From Tillus elongatus (Eukaryota; Arthropoda; Insecta; Coleoptera; Cleridae): a stretch of DNA of 64,000 nt. Within the stretch, counting starts at the first letter, position 1; every line of letters starts with the position of its first letter. Where the stretch lies: contig OZ023264.1 in the NCBI GenBank assembly GCA_964006375.1, positions 16,936,225-17,000,224 on the forward strand. Reading direction: 5' to 3'. The translations under genes were made by a program, and so were the position numbers. The notes beneath the pieces were generated by a model. It ran no database searches and had not been told where the DNA came from. It saw only the letters and a program-made list of their open reading frames with translations. Positions 34,044-44,790 of this stretch are shown one piece after another.

Positions 34044-34164
34044 AGCATTGAAGAACATCCTAGAACTTCCAGAATTCGAAGGGCCACTTGCTCCAGTTAG
34101 CTCACGCGCTGGCTACGTCCTTCACCTACAAAAACGAAAACCAACAGTGAAGCCAGAGAAGTAG
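34012..34164 (+). CDS. Short ORF in the Penelope terminal repeat (probable N-terminus of the polyprotein)
   Basis: Fifty codons, beginning MLSSSETIVTEALKNI, continuing LELPEFEGPLAPVSSRAGYV and ending KRKPTVKPEK. The mirror copy has an equivalent frame on the minus strand near 32095-32248. Penelope elements often carry a terminal repeat that includes the start of the main ORF, which this fits. The function of this N-terminal part is unknown. Confidence 0.4.
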   Translation: MLSSSETIVTEALKNILELPEFEGPLAPVSSRAGYVLHLQKRKPTVKPEK

Positions 34165-34374
34165 TCTCCACGTCTGTATATAGTATGGACAAGTTTCACC
34201 AAGTAAGGGCAACAACAATCAATGTATAAGAGAAACAGCAATACTGCAAAAACTACCAATTCTTCAAATATCACTTTCTCTGTTATTCAATATATTTTTT
34301 TGTTGATGGAAAGCATAGAAATGTTATGATTTGGAATTATGTGCAAAGGAAAAATTGAATTTCGTTGTACATAC

Positions 34375-34586
34375 CGTTTGTTTGTTGACAACCCTGGTGA
34401 CGGCACAGCGATAGACATCCCTAAGGTCGAACTCCAGGACGGCGAGTGTTCCCGTGGGATCCGTGTGAGGTCTGCACGCTGGATCCGGATAGTCCCTTAA
34501 GCCCTCCAGGTATACGCGCTTTGTGGTGGAGGATATCGGCACTTCCACTCGCATCACCTCCGGGCTGCATTTCACCTTCGGGACCA
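34375..34586 (-). CDS. ZP-domain protein, internal exon (start of ZP-N)
   Basis: The complement reads VPKVKCSPEVMRVEVPISST, then 'YLEGLRDYPDPACRPH', 'LEFDLRDVYRCAVTRVVNKQ' and Thr. This is ZP-N with three of its four conserved Cys (KVKC, PACR, VYRC) in the usual spacing; the fourth is in the exon at 23405-23583. The acceptor is a pyrimidine tract ending TTTCTGTTTCAG before 34586, and the donor is ACG|GTATGT at 34374. The first two bases complete a codon from an upstream exon not found here; the end is phase 0 and joins 'NKQT-GKQVYY' in frame. ZP-domain proteins of this kind line apical epithelial surfaces beneath the cuticle. Confidence 0.88.
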
Positions 34587-34765
34587 CTGAAACAGAAAAT
34601 GTATACTAGTAATATCATATAATCATCTGATGGGGTGGTGTTTTCATGATGTTATGAATACAGCTTTCAGGAGCTGAGTGATAATAATAATAATAATAAT
34701 AATACCTTTATTATCCATTTTGACAGCATACAAGCTACATTGGATTTGTCAGCCTTTTACAATAA

Positions 34766-36290
34766 CTAATTTTTCACAACATTAAAATATTCATTTAACG
34801 TATAAAAACAGTGGTCTGATAGAAAATAAGAAACCTGGCTTTTAAACACCTTAATATTTTGGATATTTTTTAAATCATTAGGAAGATGATTAAATATTTT
34901 CAATCCAATACAGTTTGGAGAGTCTTTTATCATCTTAGTTCTAGCATACGGAACATAAAAGTTACAAGCCTGTCTGATACTGAAGGTATGAACATCACTG
35001 TTTAGTTTAAATTTATCACCATGTTTAAAAACATATATACACAACTCTAAAATATATAAACATGTCACAGTTAAAATTTTATGACTAGAAAAGTAGGCCC
35101 GGCATGACATCTGTCCAATGTTGAAAATAGAGCGTATTATTCTTTTTTGAGCGATAAAGACATCATGCAGCAAGGTAGAATTACCCCAAAGACATATACC
35201 GTACCTCATTCTAGAATCAATATGACTGTAGTATAAAGATATTAGTTGCTTTTCAGTCAAAACATTTCTTATATTTATAAATAAAAAATTAAGAGATGCA
35301 AGCTTTGAAACCAATGTCGTACAGTGCAACTTCCAGTTGAGATGTTCATCAACGTGTACTCTAAGGAACTTGTAGTTATTGACACACGTTAGATAATTAC
35401 TGTCAACATCCACACTAAGTATATCAACTTCCCTCTGACGCGGATGAAATCTCACCATCTCTGTCTTCGAAGAATTAAAATATATCAGACACCGAGAGAA
35501 CCAACTCCTTAAGTTATTAAAAACGTGATGACACGTATTATTCAAAGCATCATCTGTCTTTTCAGAAACGATTAGAGACGTATCATCCGCATACAGAGTA
35601 AAATGCGCATCGGGAGATACTTTGTCAAGCTCATTGACGTAAAGGGTAAAAATAATAGGGCCCAGTACTGAGCCCTGAGGCACACCAGTAGGAACAACAA
35701 CACGCTCAGAACATACCCTACTTATTCGTTCTGATGTCTTGAACTTTATCTCAGTATACTGTTCTCTGTTCGTCAGGTAAGAGTGAATCCAGCCAAGCGC
35801 ATTACCTCTCAAACCATAACAATAAAGCCTGTCACACATTATCCCATGGTTAACACAATCGAAGGCCCTGCTGAGATCACAAAAAATCCCAACAGGGCAT
35901 TCACCAGCCTCCAAACAAGTGACTAAACCCTGATAGAAGTCAATGAGAGCCGTTGTAGTGGAGTGGCCCTCTCTAAAGCCATGCTGACAGGCAGACAATA
36001 TACCACACGACTGCAAAAATTGTTCCAAGCGATTTAGATAGCTATATTCAAATACCTTTGAAAAAGTCATAGATAATGTAATCAGCCGATAGTTGTTCAA
36101 ATTAGTTGGATCATTCTTTTTTATTAAAGGAAAGCCCTTACCAACCTTTAGGTCACTAGGAAAGATACCCGACTCAAATGAAAGATTTACGAAGCAGGTA
36201 AGAGGCTTTATAATATGTCTTAAAACTTTCTTAACTAAAAAAGGTGGAATTTCGTCTCGACCGCACGAAGACTTGTTTTTTATTTTTTTT
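34766..36290 (-). pseudogene. LINE reverse transcriptase
   Basis: The frame enters at 'CGRDEIPPFLVKKVLRHI' and 'GIFPSDLKVGKGFPLIKKND' (upstream of the first NTG/ATG-type start), then 'NNYRLITLSMTFSKVFEY' and 'QHGFREGHSTTTALIDF'. Then come IFCDLSRAFDCVNH (motif A), 'VPQGSVLGPIIFTLYVNELD', LYADDTSLIVSE (motif C) and the C-terminal 'SRMRYGICLWGNSTLLHDVF'. It closes with 'FNVVKN' at 34766. It is uninterrupted over more than 440 residues. A frameshift at a poly-T run near 36285 separates it from the endonuclease. Motifs look catalytically intact. Confidence 0.85.
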
Positions 36291-36345
36291 TATTAACAAA
36301 ATATACAACTCGTCTTCACTAAAAGGCAGTAAATACGTTGTTTTG

Positions 36346-37632
36346 TTATTGGGTTTTGTCGAAACGTTCAAAGGATAAGTCCTTAGGAATGTTTTTAATA
36401 ATATTTTTAGGTGCTTCTACAGAGAACGAATTAAATAAGTTAGCGATTTCCCGTGGATCGGTATCTAGCCTCTCTTCGTGTTGTATTACAATATTGTTAT
36501 GTTCATTGACCTGCTTGCCATTTAGTTCCGAAATCAGATGCCATGCGGCTTTAGTCGGATTATCAGAAGCCAGAATCCTATGTTGGCAGAAATTCCTTTT
36601 AGTACATCTTACAAGTTTTCTATGAGCAGCCCTTGCAGCCCTGTAAGAATTATCCGCCTGAGGAGAAACACTTCTCAATAAAAATAAGTCTTTAAGTCTT
36701 GAACTAGAGGCTCTGACCTCAGAAGTAACCCACTCACGGCCCTTTGATTGTTTCCTATATATCTTACGGAGTGGAAAATATAAATGAAAGTAATAAAGAA
36801 ACAACTCATGAAAATTCTTATACCCCTCATCAATGTTGCCGGCAGCAAAAACATTTTCCCAATTTTCACCAATAAGGGCACTCTCAAAGTCAAAAATAGA
36901 TTCATCATCAAAAACTAGCGTCAAAGAAACAGCGCTATGATTCGATTCAGGTGAAGCTGTGTCAAGCTCCAACAACACTGTCATGTGGTCAGAAATATTA
37001 TTGCCAGTCGCAAGGCAGGCACCCTTGCTAGAAAAATTTAGAAAAACATTGTCGATGGTACTAAGAGTATTATCCGTTACTCTGGTAGGCCACCCAACTA
37101 CATGAGTCATATTAAAACATCTTAGCATGTTAGACAACATATCAAACCCTTTACTTACAATTCCATAGCAATCTAAGTTGAAATCGCCAGTAAGAACAAA
37201 ACGTACACCGGGCCTGACTAAATAGTTCAGCATATCAAAGAGCTGGTTAATAAAAACACTAACATCACTTGAAGGTGAGCGATAACAATTTAAAATACAA
37301 GTTTTAACGTCGTTATAATAACAAAATATACCACAGACTTCAAATTCTTTCTCAATGCAAAATTGTTCTACATTAATTTTTTTAATGGACAGGTTATTCT
37401 TAAAATAAATCGCTACCCCTCCTCCCTTACTGACACTTCTACAAAAGAAACTACCCAGGCTGTAACCATCGATTTTTAAATAAGTGATCGAATCGTTAGT
37501 TTGCCAAGTTTCTGTAAAACACATAAAATTTACATTTTTAAAATGTACTAAGTCAATTAATAGTTCATTAATTTTGTCTATATTTAAACTCTGCGTATTT
37601 AAAATCACAACGATATACAAAAATATTACCAC
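36346..37632 (-). pseudogene. LINE AP endonuclease and linker
   Basis: A 428-residue frame: 'ILNTQSLNIDKINELLIDLV', 'FMCFTETWQTND' (catalytic Glu), 'GGGVAIYFKNNLSI', 'CYRSPSS', 'FVLTGDFNLDCYG' (D-x-N), 'STIDNVFLN' and 'NNISDHMTVLLEL' (S-D-H). A long linker follows to 'SFERFDKTQ'. The N-terminus starts almost at the first endonuclease strand, so the element is cut just inside ORF2. It is not joined in frame to the RT. Confidence 0.85.
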
Positions 37633-38039
37633 AATATGTTATAAGGTAAAAAGTCTGGCCGCAAAAAGTGCGTTATGAAAGTTAATTTTTATAAAAATGT
37701 TTTTAATAGCAAATATGTTTTTAATGCGAACAGGCAGCAATTTGGTTACCGATATAACCTATGTACAGTAAAACCTCCCAATAGCGGCCACCATCGGGGA
37801 ACATAAAACTGGCCGTTATACAGAGGTGGCCGCTATTCAGAGGTTTGCCTTTAATGAATATACTTATGTAGATACTACGGCTAATATATGTGTATAATAT
37901 AGGTTGTTTACTATAGGGAACTTATTATGAAGTTTTTAACATTTTTAGAAGAAAAAAAAAACAACACTTAAATTGTAAATCACAAACTTTTATTTACATA
38001 CTCCAGGTAAGACTAGATGCATTCTCGCAACAATTAGAA

Positions 38040-38080
38040 CCGTAGACAGGTTTCGCTCTCATTAGAGCTCTTCAGTACGG
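38040..38080 (-). ncRNA. Hammerhead ribozyme, type I
   Basis: CCGUA/UACGG helix I, CUGAAGA, GCUCU-AAUG-AGAGC, GAAA, short helix III (A-C with G-U, loop CU), cleavage triplet GUC. All core positions are intact. It is sense to the ZP gene, though outside the two introns that are fully bounded here. Confidence 0.87.
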
Positions 38081-38256
38081 CATACCAATTGTAGCAAAAA
38101 TGCACCAAAAATAACACGGCTATCGTATAGCCAGTCTTAAAACACTAAGTGAGTAGTGAACGTGTCGCCACCTAGTTCGGAACCAAGTACTATGTTGTCA
38201 CGCCCGCTCCAAATAACACAGAGTGTTAAAAATAAAGACAGTATACAACTAAAGCG

Positions 38257-38287
38257 CTGAAGAGCTCTAATGAGAGCGAAACCGGTC
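38257..38287 (+). ncRNA. Hammerhead core lacking helix I
   Basis: CUGAAGA, GCUCU-AAUG-AGAGC, GAAA and CCGGUC are perfect, but the flanks AAAGCG and UAGUCUU cannot pair, so cleavage is unlikely. Confidence 0.6.
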
Positions 38288-38572
38288 TAGTCTTACATAC
38301 TTTGTCCCTATATTGGCGTAGAAATGGGCCAGGGCTAACAATTTTTTAAATTGTTAGTTAGTTGTATACTGTCTCTATTTTTAACACTCTGTGTTATTTG
38401 GAGCGGGAGTGACAACATAGTGCTTGGTTCCGAACTAGGTGGCGACACGTTCACCACTCACTTAGTGTTTTACAACCTCCAATTAATATGTAGGTAGAGG
38501 TACAGTTATTAATAACATTTTACAGAACACCGACAAAAAATGAAGTTTAAATTGTACCATGCACAATTTGTT

Positions 38573-40115
38573 TTAAACTTTTTTGACATATTTCATGATA
38601 GATTGCTGTTTCATATTCCTGATTTTATTTTTATAATTCTCCGATTCACATTGAATTAACATTTTTGAAATATTTTTAGCTAACTCATCGTTATTTGAAA
38701 GCACAAAAAAACTTTCTAAGTCTCGTAATTTTAGACAAGCTTCGGATAAACTTGAAATTGTAGATACAGATGCAACACAATCAGATTCTTCACATTCACT
38801 ATCAGAATTGGTAGACTGCACGTCCGTATTTTCACGTATTTCTTCAACACAATCGGTGATTGTTAGTTCGGGACTTTCGGTTAAAATATTATTATCAACT
38901 GCTGCAAGCTTAAAAATGGGTTAGTCAATGTGGGAAATAATTTCGCCAAGGGAATGTCATCTTTTTCCTGAGTAATATTTTATAATTCCTGCTCATTCTG
39001 TAAAAATCCAGCTTTGCAGAAACCTTTGCTAATAGTGTCTTTTGAGACCTTTTTCCAGGCAGCATCTATCCATATCAAAGCATTGGTAATGGTGATGTGT
39101 TTATCGAATTTTTGAACTAAATCACTGTCAATTAACGTTAGCAGTCTTTTAACCAATAAACCTCTATAAATTATTTTGAAATTTTGAATTATACCTTGAT
39201 CTAAAGGTTGACAGTGGGATGTTGTATTCGGTGGAAGAAAAATTATCTTTACGTTTTCCAGTGGGATCTTGGTGTGCGAAGTTGCATTGTCTAAAAATAG
39301 CACTACTTTCCTGTTTTGTCTTTTCATTTTATTGTTAAATTTATGAAGCCATGCTGTCATTATATCTGTTGTCATCCAAGCCTTTTTGTTTGATACCCAC
39401 TCCAGTGGCAATGCGCTAATATGTTCACCCTTAAAACAACGTGGATTCTTGCTTTTGCCAATAATTAGAGGTTCTTCTTTTTCACCTAGCATATTAGCAC
39501 AAAATAGAATTGTCAGTCATTGTATAGCCATTTTTCTTCCAGCACACTTGTCGTTCTTTAAAGCAAAGGTTTTTGATAATGTCGCACGGTAATAAATACC
39601 TGTTTCATCTGCATTAAAAATGTCTCTCGGACAATAAGCTTTTAAGATTGATGGAAATGTTAATTTCCAATTTTCCACATCCGTGATGTTAACATCAGCT
39701 GACTCACCACAAATTTCTTTGAAGCAAATACTATGTCTTTGGCAAAATTTTTCTAGCCACCCGTTTGATGCTTTGAAATTGGTCAGATTTAAATTCTGCG
39801 CCGCTTCTAATGCTCTTTGTTGAATTAAAGGTCCTGATACAGGCACATTTTTATTTCTAGATTTGAAAAACCAGTTATACACCACTTGATCAACAGCACT
39901 ACCTTCAGGTTTTGGAACTTTTCTCCTCTGTTCCACGTTAGCACCTTGTTCACAAAGTTTTTTATATCACTTTTATTTTTTTAAATGTCATTTATCTGAG
40001 CTTTTCCAACACCAAACATTTCTGCCAATTTTCTTGAACTTGAACCACTTTATTCACTATCAGTAATGATTACAATTTTTTCTTTAAGGCTGAGACGTTT
40101 TCTTTTCACCGACAT
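38573..40115 (-). pseudogene. Tigger/pogo transposase, broken
   Basis: From the ATG at 40115: MSVKRKRLSLKEKIVIIT, a stop, then 'RKLAEMFGVGKAQI' (N-terminal HTH of CENP-B type). Then 'QQRALEAAQNLNLTNFKASNGWLEKFCQRH' spread over the second HTH, and the DDE domain: DIFNADETGIYY (first Asp), 'KVVLFLDNATSH' (second Asp), 'PPNTTSHCQPLDQGI' (third Asp). 'ALIWIDAAWKKVS' and an acidic tail ('SECEESDCVASV', 38573-38821) follow. Breaks at about 39510, 39940, 40055 and after 38980 inactivate it. The domain order is complete for the family. Confidence 0.87.
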
Positions 40116-40815
40116 ATTGAGTTGTTGATAAGCAAAAGGATCTAACTTAACTTAACTGATTATTCAGGTATACGTTTCCTTTTACGACACAGAACATTTT
40201 ACCGTTAGTAAAGGCATCTAATATCTAAACTAGACATTAAAATTTATTCAATTCTTAAAGTGCACTGGTTGCCGTTTCTTGGAAGTTGCTGTTCTTGTAT
40301 CTATTATTTGACGAATGCGGCGCGGTGGTCATAAATGATCCCGACGTGTTTTGTTATCACTGGATCTTCCGACGGATCATTCTCAGATTCGGCGTTGAGG
40401 ATGATTTGTTAATGACCGTTAGATAGTGGTAAATTTACTAAAAAAAGTATTACAAATTTTTATAGAAATTGTCCGTGGCCGTTGTATAGAGGTGGCCGCT
40501 ATAAAGAGGTTAGTTAATACACAAATGCCATAAGAACCATTTTCTGCGTTTACATTTGGCCGGTATATAGAGGTGGCCGCTTTATAGAGGTGGCCGTTAA
40601 CGGAGGTTTTACTGTAGTAGAAACAATCTACCATCTTTTATCAAAATAACTTATTGTTTGAAAATGTACAAAAATTTTCCGAAAATAAACTTGAAACGTT
40701 TCCGATAAAATTGGTTTCCTAGCCAACTAACCTTAGGTTAATAGAAAATTGAGTTACTAAATTTTGAAACATTTCATGAAAATTCGCTACCAAGTCGCAG
40801 TTACTACCTCTCCAT

Positions 40816-41585
40816 TTTTTTTATAAACATCCACCATATTTATACGAGAAATGCAAAAATGCAATAACATAAGCAATGGTTGAAAAAAAAATTTAGGTAT
40901 CACCAACGACATATAGGCCAGTCTGTGATTGTCAAAATAATTCACGTATACCATTTTTTTCTCGTATCTTGCATAACAACAAATATATTGACCTTTACCG
41001 TAGAAATGCGGCAGATTTCTACGAAACTTTGCTAAAATTATAGACTGTTTACCATAAACTTAACTAACACTACTGCCAAAGCATCAGAGAAAAGATCTAT
41101 TTTAAACGAATTTTCTGGAAATATTTTAGTAAAATGAAGGTCAATGACGGTTGATCTGAAACTTAAGGGCTTGTATAATACTCTTATTGCAACTTTTCTC
41201 TGCATAACCCGTATTTGTTTCAGGTTCTGTTCCTAAATGTTGTCAATTTTGACGTTTCAAATCGCGACTTTTAAGTTTTGAGGAAAACCCCCAATCTTTT
41301 TTTCTTTAAATGCCTATAACTTTTTTGCCTTTTAACTTACAGACTTAAGCTTTGGTACGTGGTTCACTTTTGATAGCGCAAACAAGCGCTCCAAATTTGC
41401 TTTTGCTTACTTTGGTATTTCCGGAGATATAAAAGTTTTCCGAAAGAAAATACGAAATTTTCCGGGAAAACTTGACCCCATTTTCCTGGATAACGAACCT
41501 ATCCAAGCCACTTGTAGAAGGGAGGCACCTACCAAATTTGATGAAATTCGGTTTATTATTTTTTGAGTTATCGGTGTGATGCATA
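40816..41585. repeat. TAR body, continuing the split GCAG module
   Basis: Shares, inverted, the blocks of 42.0-42.8 kb: 'caccaacgacatataggcca', 'ccaaagcatcagagaaaaga', 'gaaggtcaatgacggttga', 'gcctataacttttttg' and 'ttttttgagttatcggtgt'. It ends at a short TATATA, where a mariner-type end starts (41588-41770, CAGGTGTTTCAAAAATAATG). Confidence 0.7.
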
Positions 41586-41775
41586 TATACAGGTGTTTCA
41601 AAAATAATGGCTCATGTTACAGGTGCACATTCAGCACAAAAAAGACTATATTTTCATATAAACATGGGTCCGCAAATGCTTAGTTTTTTAAATAGAGCGT
41701 GTTAAAGTTATTTGTTTCTAATAAATTTTCTTTCAGGTTAATTTTTGGTTGGCATTTTGGAATACTTTGGGGTTT

Positions 41776-41899
41776 TATTAGTGAATTTTCTTTAAAAAAA
41801 TTCACTAATAAGGAGATCCCGACTTTTGAATTTTGAATATTTTTTTTTCAAATGAGCCCTAATTAGGCCCCCAAGAACACATATCCGGGGTCAATTTCA

Positions 41900-41983
<84 letters not shown>

Positions 41984-42812
41984 ATATAAATATATATATA
42001 TATATATATGTATGTATCACACCGATAACTCAAAAATAATGGGTCGATTTTGACTAAATTTGGTGAATTAATACCTTCCTTTTGCAAATGACTTGGATAA
42101 GTTCGTTACCCACGAAAATCAGCCCAGGTTTTCCCGGAAATTTTTGTGTTTTCTTTCGAAAAAATCTATATCCGAATTAACAAAGTAAGGGCAACCATAT
42201 TTGGTACGCTGGTTTACATCATTATAGGTAAGTTACCTACCAAAATTTAGCTATGTAGGTCAAAAGACAAAAATTTTATAGGTATTTAAATAAAAATAAG
42301 TTGGGGTTTTCCTCAAAACGTCAAAGTTGCGACCTAAAACGTCAAAATTGGCAACATATAGGCAAAGAACTTGAATCTAATACGGGCTATGGAAAGAAAA
42401 TGTCTCAAAAAGAATGTTTTACAAACCCTGAAGTCTTAGTTTCAACCGTCATTGTCCTTCATTTTACTAAAATGTTTCCAGAATAATCATTTCAAATAGA
42501 CCCTTTCTCTGATGTTTGGCAGTAGCCTTAGCTATAGAGTTTATCGTTTAATGGTATATAGTTTTTGTCGAATTTTCGTAAAAAAACAATAAAGCTCAAT
42601 ATATCCGTTATTATACAAGATATGAAAAAAAATTGCATACATTAATTATAGGGTGTCTTGAGCTACATCTTAAAAATATTTCTACAATCACAGAATGGCC
42701 CATAAGTCATTGCTGATACAAATTCTCTTTTTTTTTAATCAAACACGCCTTGTGTGATTGTATTTTTCCATTTTCCATCGAAATATAATGCATGTTTGTA
42801 AGAAAAGAAATT
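41776..42812. repeat. TAR repeat: terminal hairpin, (TA)n core and body
   Basis: Begins with the hairpin 'ttagtgaattttc...aaaaattcactaa' (41779-41809), then 'aggagatcccgacttttga', 'aggcccccaagaacacatat' and 'ccggggtcaatttcaa'. The (TA)n follows, then the body from 'accgataactcaaaaataat' to 'catttttccatcgaaa'-type sequence. With the GCAG module at 42813-43126 this is the most complete TAR copy, about 1.35 kb. Confidence 0.8.
41906..42014. repeat. (TA)n microsatellite with one AACATATAAA interruption
   Basis: TA core of the most complete TAR copy. Confidence 0.95.
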
Positions 42813-43126
42813 CTGGACGCAACTAGTGCGTTATGGTAGCGAATTTTTATCAAATGCTTCATATTTGAAAAGCTCATTTTGCTATAAACCTATAAGGTTT
42901 ACCAAGAAACGAGTTTTTTCGGGAACACTTTAAGTTTACTTTCGGAAATTTTTGTACATTTTCAAACAATAAAGTTAATTTGATGAAACATAACGCATGG
43001 TTTTTACTATATAGGTTATACTGGTAACCAAATTTGATGCCTGCTTTCTTAAAAAAACACACACATATTTGCTATTTAAAACATTTTTATGAAAATTCGC
43101 TACCATAACGCACTTGCTGCGTCCAG
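42813..43126. repeat. GCAG module, complete 314-bp copy
   Basis: Left TIR 'ctggacgcaactagtgcgtt', right TIR 'aacgcacttgctgcgtccag'. The interior is in inverted orientation to the 30834 copy ('gaaacgagttttttcgggaa', 'aacataacgcatggttttta'). Confidence 0.85.
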
Positions 43127-43880
43127 GCTTTTATTTGTATTAAAATTGTATTATACACATAGACAAGGGTCGCTTTTATGTGAAATACATTGTATTATTC
43201 AATTGCAAACTAAATATCAGGATTACTGGTGTTAGATTTATATTACTAGATGCGCTATTAAGGTTAAGCAACGTTATTAAAAAGGGAAGGTGTAAAACAG
43301 TGCTACTCTGTCTGACCCACTTCTTGTAGAATGAGCTGCATCACGTTGGATACGCACGATCGTCGATCATCTCATCTTGTAGTCAACTAAAATCGTTACG
43401 ACCTACATTTTATAACAATGTTGTACAACTTTAACAACAAAAAATATGATCATATAATAGAATCATGATCGTAAGATCAGGAATGTTTTGTCTCGTTACC
43501 GGAACAATTGGTATCTTCATTGTATCTTCATGCTTTAACTAGATTTGGTGAATGAGTTGTGATTTCTTTGTGATTGTATAGTACCTGTGAAATGTGTCAC
43601 TAATTTTTAGGCACTGCATTTGACAATTCATGAGATTGCAATTTTTTAAATATTTAAGAAGAATAAAATATTTCTTCCTGTGTTAAAAATTGTTTATTGA
43701 GTAATTAAAAGTCAGGACAAAGGAAGCACTTTATAGTAACGAATTTTCACACATTTTGCTTAAACATCAACAACTTCAGGGGCCACTGCAAAATTCGGGA
43801 GATCATGAAGGATCCCATGATTGAAATGAGGTCAGACTTCGCGGGCCCGCGAATCTGCAGGGAAAACAGTGGAAATCCCC
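43127..43880. other. No gene; short GCAG module piece at 43712-43760
   Basis: 43712-43760 ('caggacaaaggaagcacttt' then 'aacgaattttcac') is a diverged module end. The remainder is not recognised. Confidence 0.4.
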
Positions 43881-43883
43881 GAC

Positions 43884-44790
43884 CGCGAGGCTTGGCGGGA
43901 GGAGACGCCGGGCATACCACGGGGCGCACTCGTCTGGTTCGCGGACGGATCCGGCGGGGAGCGTGGGACGGGGGCAGGTGTTTATTCGGAAAGACCGAGG
44001 GTAAGTCATAGTATTTTCCCCGTGGCCCATGCAACGGTCTTTCAGGCCGAAATGTACGCCATCCTGCACTGTGTGCGGGAGAACAGAGGAGGGGCTACAC
44101 CAACAAGCGAATCCTCGTAGCCACAGACAGCTAGGCAGCCCTTAAGGCCCTAAGTAGCCCACGGGTAAATTCCTGGCTGGTGAGTGAGTGCCGAGACGAG
44201 ACGAGCGACCTGGCTGGGCAGAATGAGGTGACCCTCATCTGGGTGCCGGGTCACTCGGGGGTTAAAGGCAATGAAGAAGCTGACAGTCTCGCTAAGAGGG
44301 TCAGCAGAACCATTTATGGGACCAGAACCGGCCCTGGGCGTGACAAAGAGCACTGCCAGGAAGCCATTAAGTCCTGGGTCAGAAACCAACACTAGGTGTA
44401 CTGGGCAGACTGTCCAGGGCTCAGACATGGGAAGTCAATAATTGACGAACCCAGTTCAAAGAGAGCTGTGGAGCTGCTAAATCTTAGCAGAGGACAGCTC
44501 AGAAATATAACAGGTCTCTTAACGGGACACGTGGCCGCCAAGAAACACTTGCATAAAATAGGGCGGTTCGAGGGGGATCTCGCATGATGACTCTGCGGTG
44601 AGGGGAAGGAATCAGCCCAGCATATCTTGTGCGAGTGTAAAACTCTGGATCGCAAAAGACAACTGATCTACGGTCAGTCTAGACCGGAGACAGAGCATTA
44701 TAAAACTTCACCCTACCAATCGCTGAGCAGATTGGTTCAAGGCACAGTGATTTTGGAATGGGTGGAGTGAAGAGACTAAGGCATGCACAA
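43884..44790 (+). mobile_element. LINE fragment: RNase H domain and C-terminal region (R1/I-like)
   Basis: Frames spell 'GIPRGALVWFADGSGGERGT' (first catalytic Asp), 'VFQAEMYAILHCVREN' (Glu), then after stops 'SECRDETSDLAGQNEVTLIW' and 'VPGHSGVKGNEEADSLAKRV' (conserved His and Asp), and 'RGQLRNITGLLTGHVAAKKH'. It is the same family and same part of the element as 2259-3050, in opposite orientation. Stops at several sites; dead. Confidence 0.82.

Larger units (their letters stand above)
32081..34185. mobile_element. Two Penelope-like element copies, head to head
   Basis: Outer ends are mirror images (32081 'tactatatacagacgtggag' and its complement ending at 34185). The left copy runs on the minus strand from about 33341 outward, the right copy on the plus strand from about 33343 outward. 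Each contains, in order, a GIY-YIG endonuclease part, a 3' untranslated stretch, a hammerhead-like motif and a short ORF start. The reverse transcriptase is missing from both except its last residues on the left. Paired, 5'-truncated, inverted copies are a known insertion product of Penelope elements. Confidence 0.85.
34682..37640 (-). mobile_element. CR1/Jockey-like LINE, 5'-truncated, defective
   Basis: Endonuclease (36346-37632) then reverse transcriptase (34766-36290) on the minus strand, ending in an ATA/TAT microsatellite tail at 34682-34705. ORF1 is absent. The left edge near 37640 touches a GCAG module. It has two long intact frames, so it is one of the younger LINEs here. Confidence 0.88.
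37998..38475. mobile_element. Second hammerhead-bearing element, within the Tigger transposon
   Basis: Same family as 22168-22785: an inverted first arm (37998-38245), then a forward part with 'tttgtccctatattgg', 'gaaatgggccagggct', 'ctctatttttaacactctg' and a final 'caccactcacttag'. The forward hammerhead lost its helix I 3' strand by a deletion of about 29 bp between two 'ct' pairs. I could not define a target duplication. Confidence 0.65.
37766..40614 (-). mobile_element. Tigger/pogo-like DNA transposon, 2.85 kb, inactive
   Basis: TIRs begin CAGTAAAACCTCC at 37766 and end with the complement GGAGGTTTTACTG at 40614. TA flanks both sides (37764-37765, 40615-40616). Both ends carry repeated 'ggccgctat..agaggtggccg' subterminal blocks. 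The transposase relic lies on the minus strand, and a hammerhead element is inserted near the 3' end. Confidence 0.88.
37655..40813. repeat. GCAG module split by a Tigger-like transposon
   Basis: Left part 37655-37765 starts 'ctggccgcaaaaagtgcgtt'. The right part resumes at about 40615 ('gtagaaacaatctacca') and ends with the TIR region 'aaaattcgctaccaagtcgc' near 40813. Without the insert the module is about 309 bp, like complete copies (308 and 314 bp). Confidence 0.82.

Noticed and set aside
41776..42812. TAR repeats as Helitrons because of the terminal hairpin and CTAA
   Set aside because: The hairpin runs into the CTAA, leaving no spacer, and there is no TC start; Helitron termini are laid out differently.
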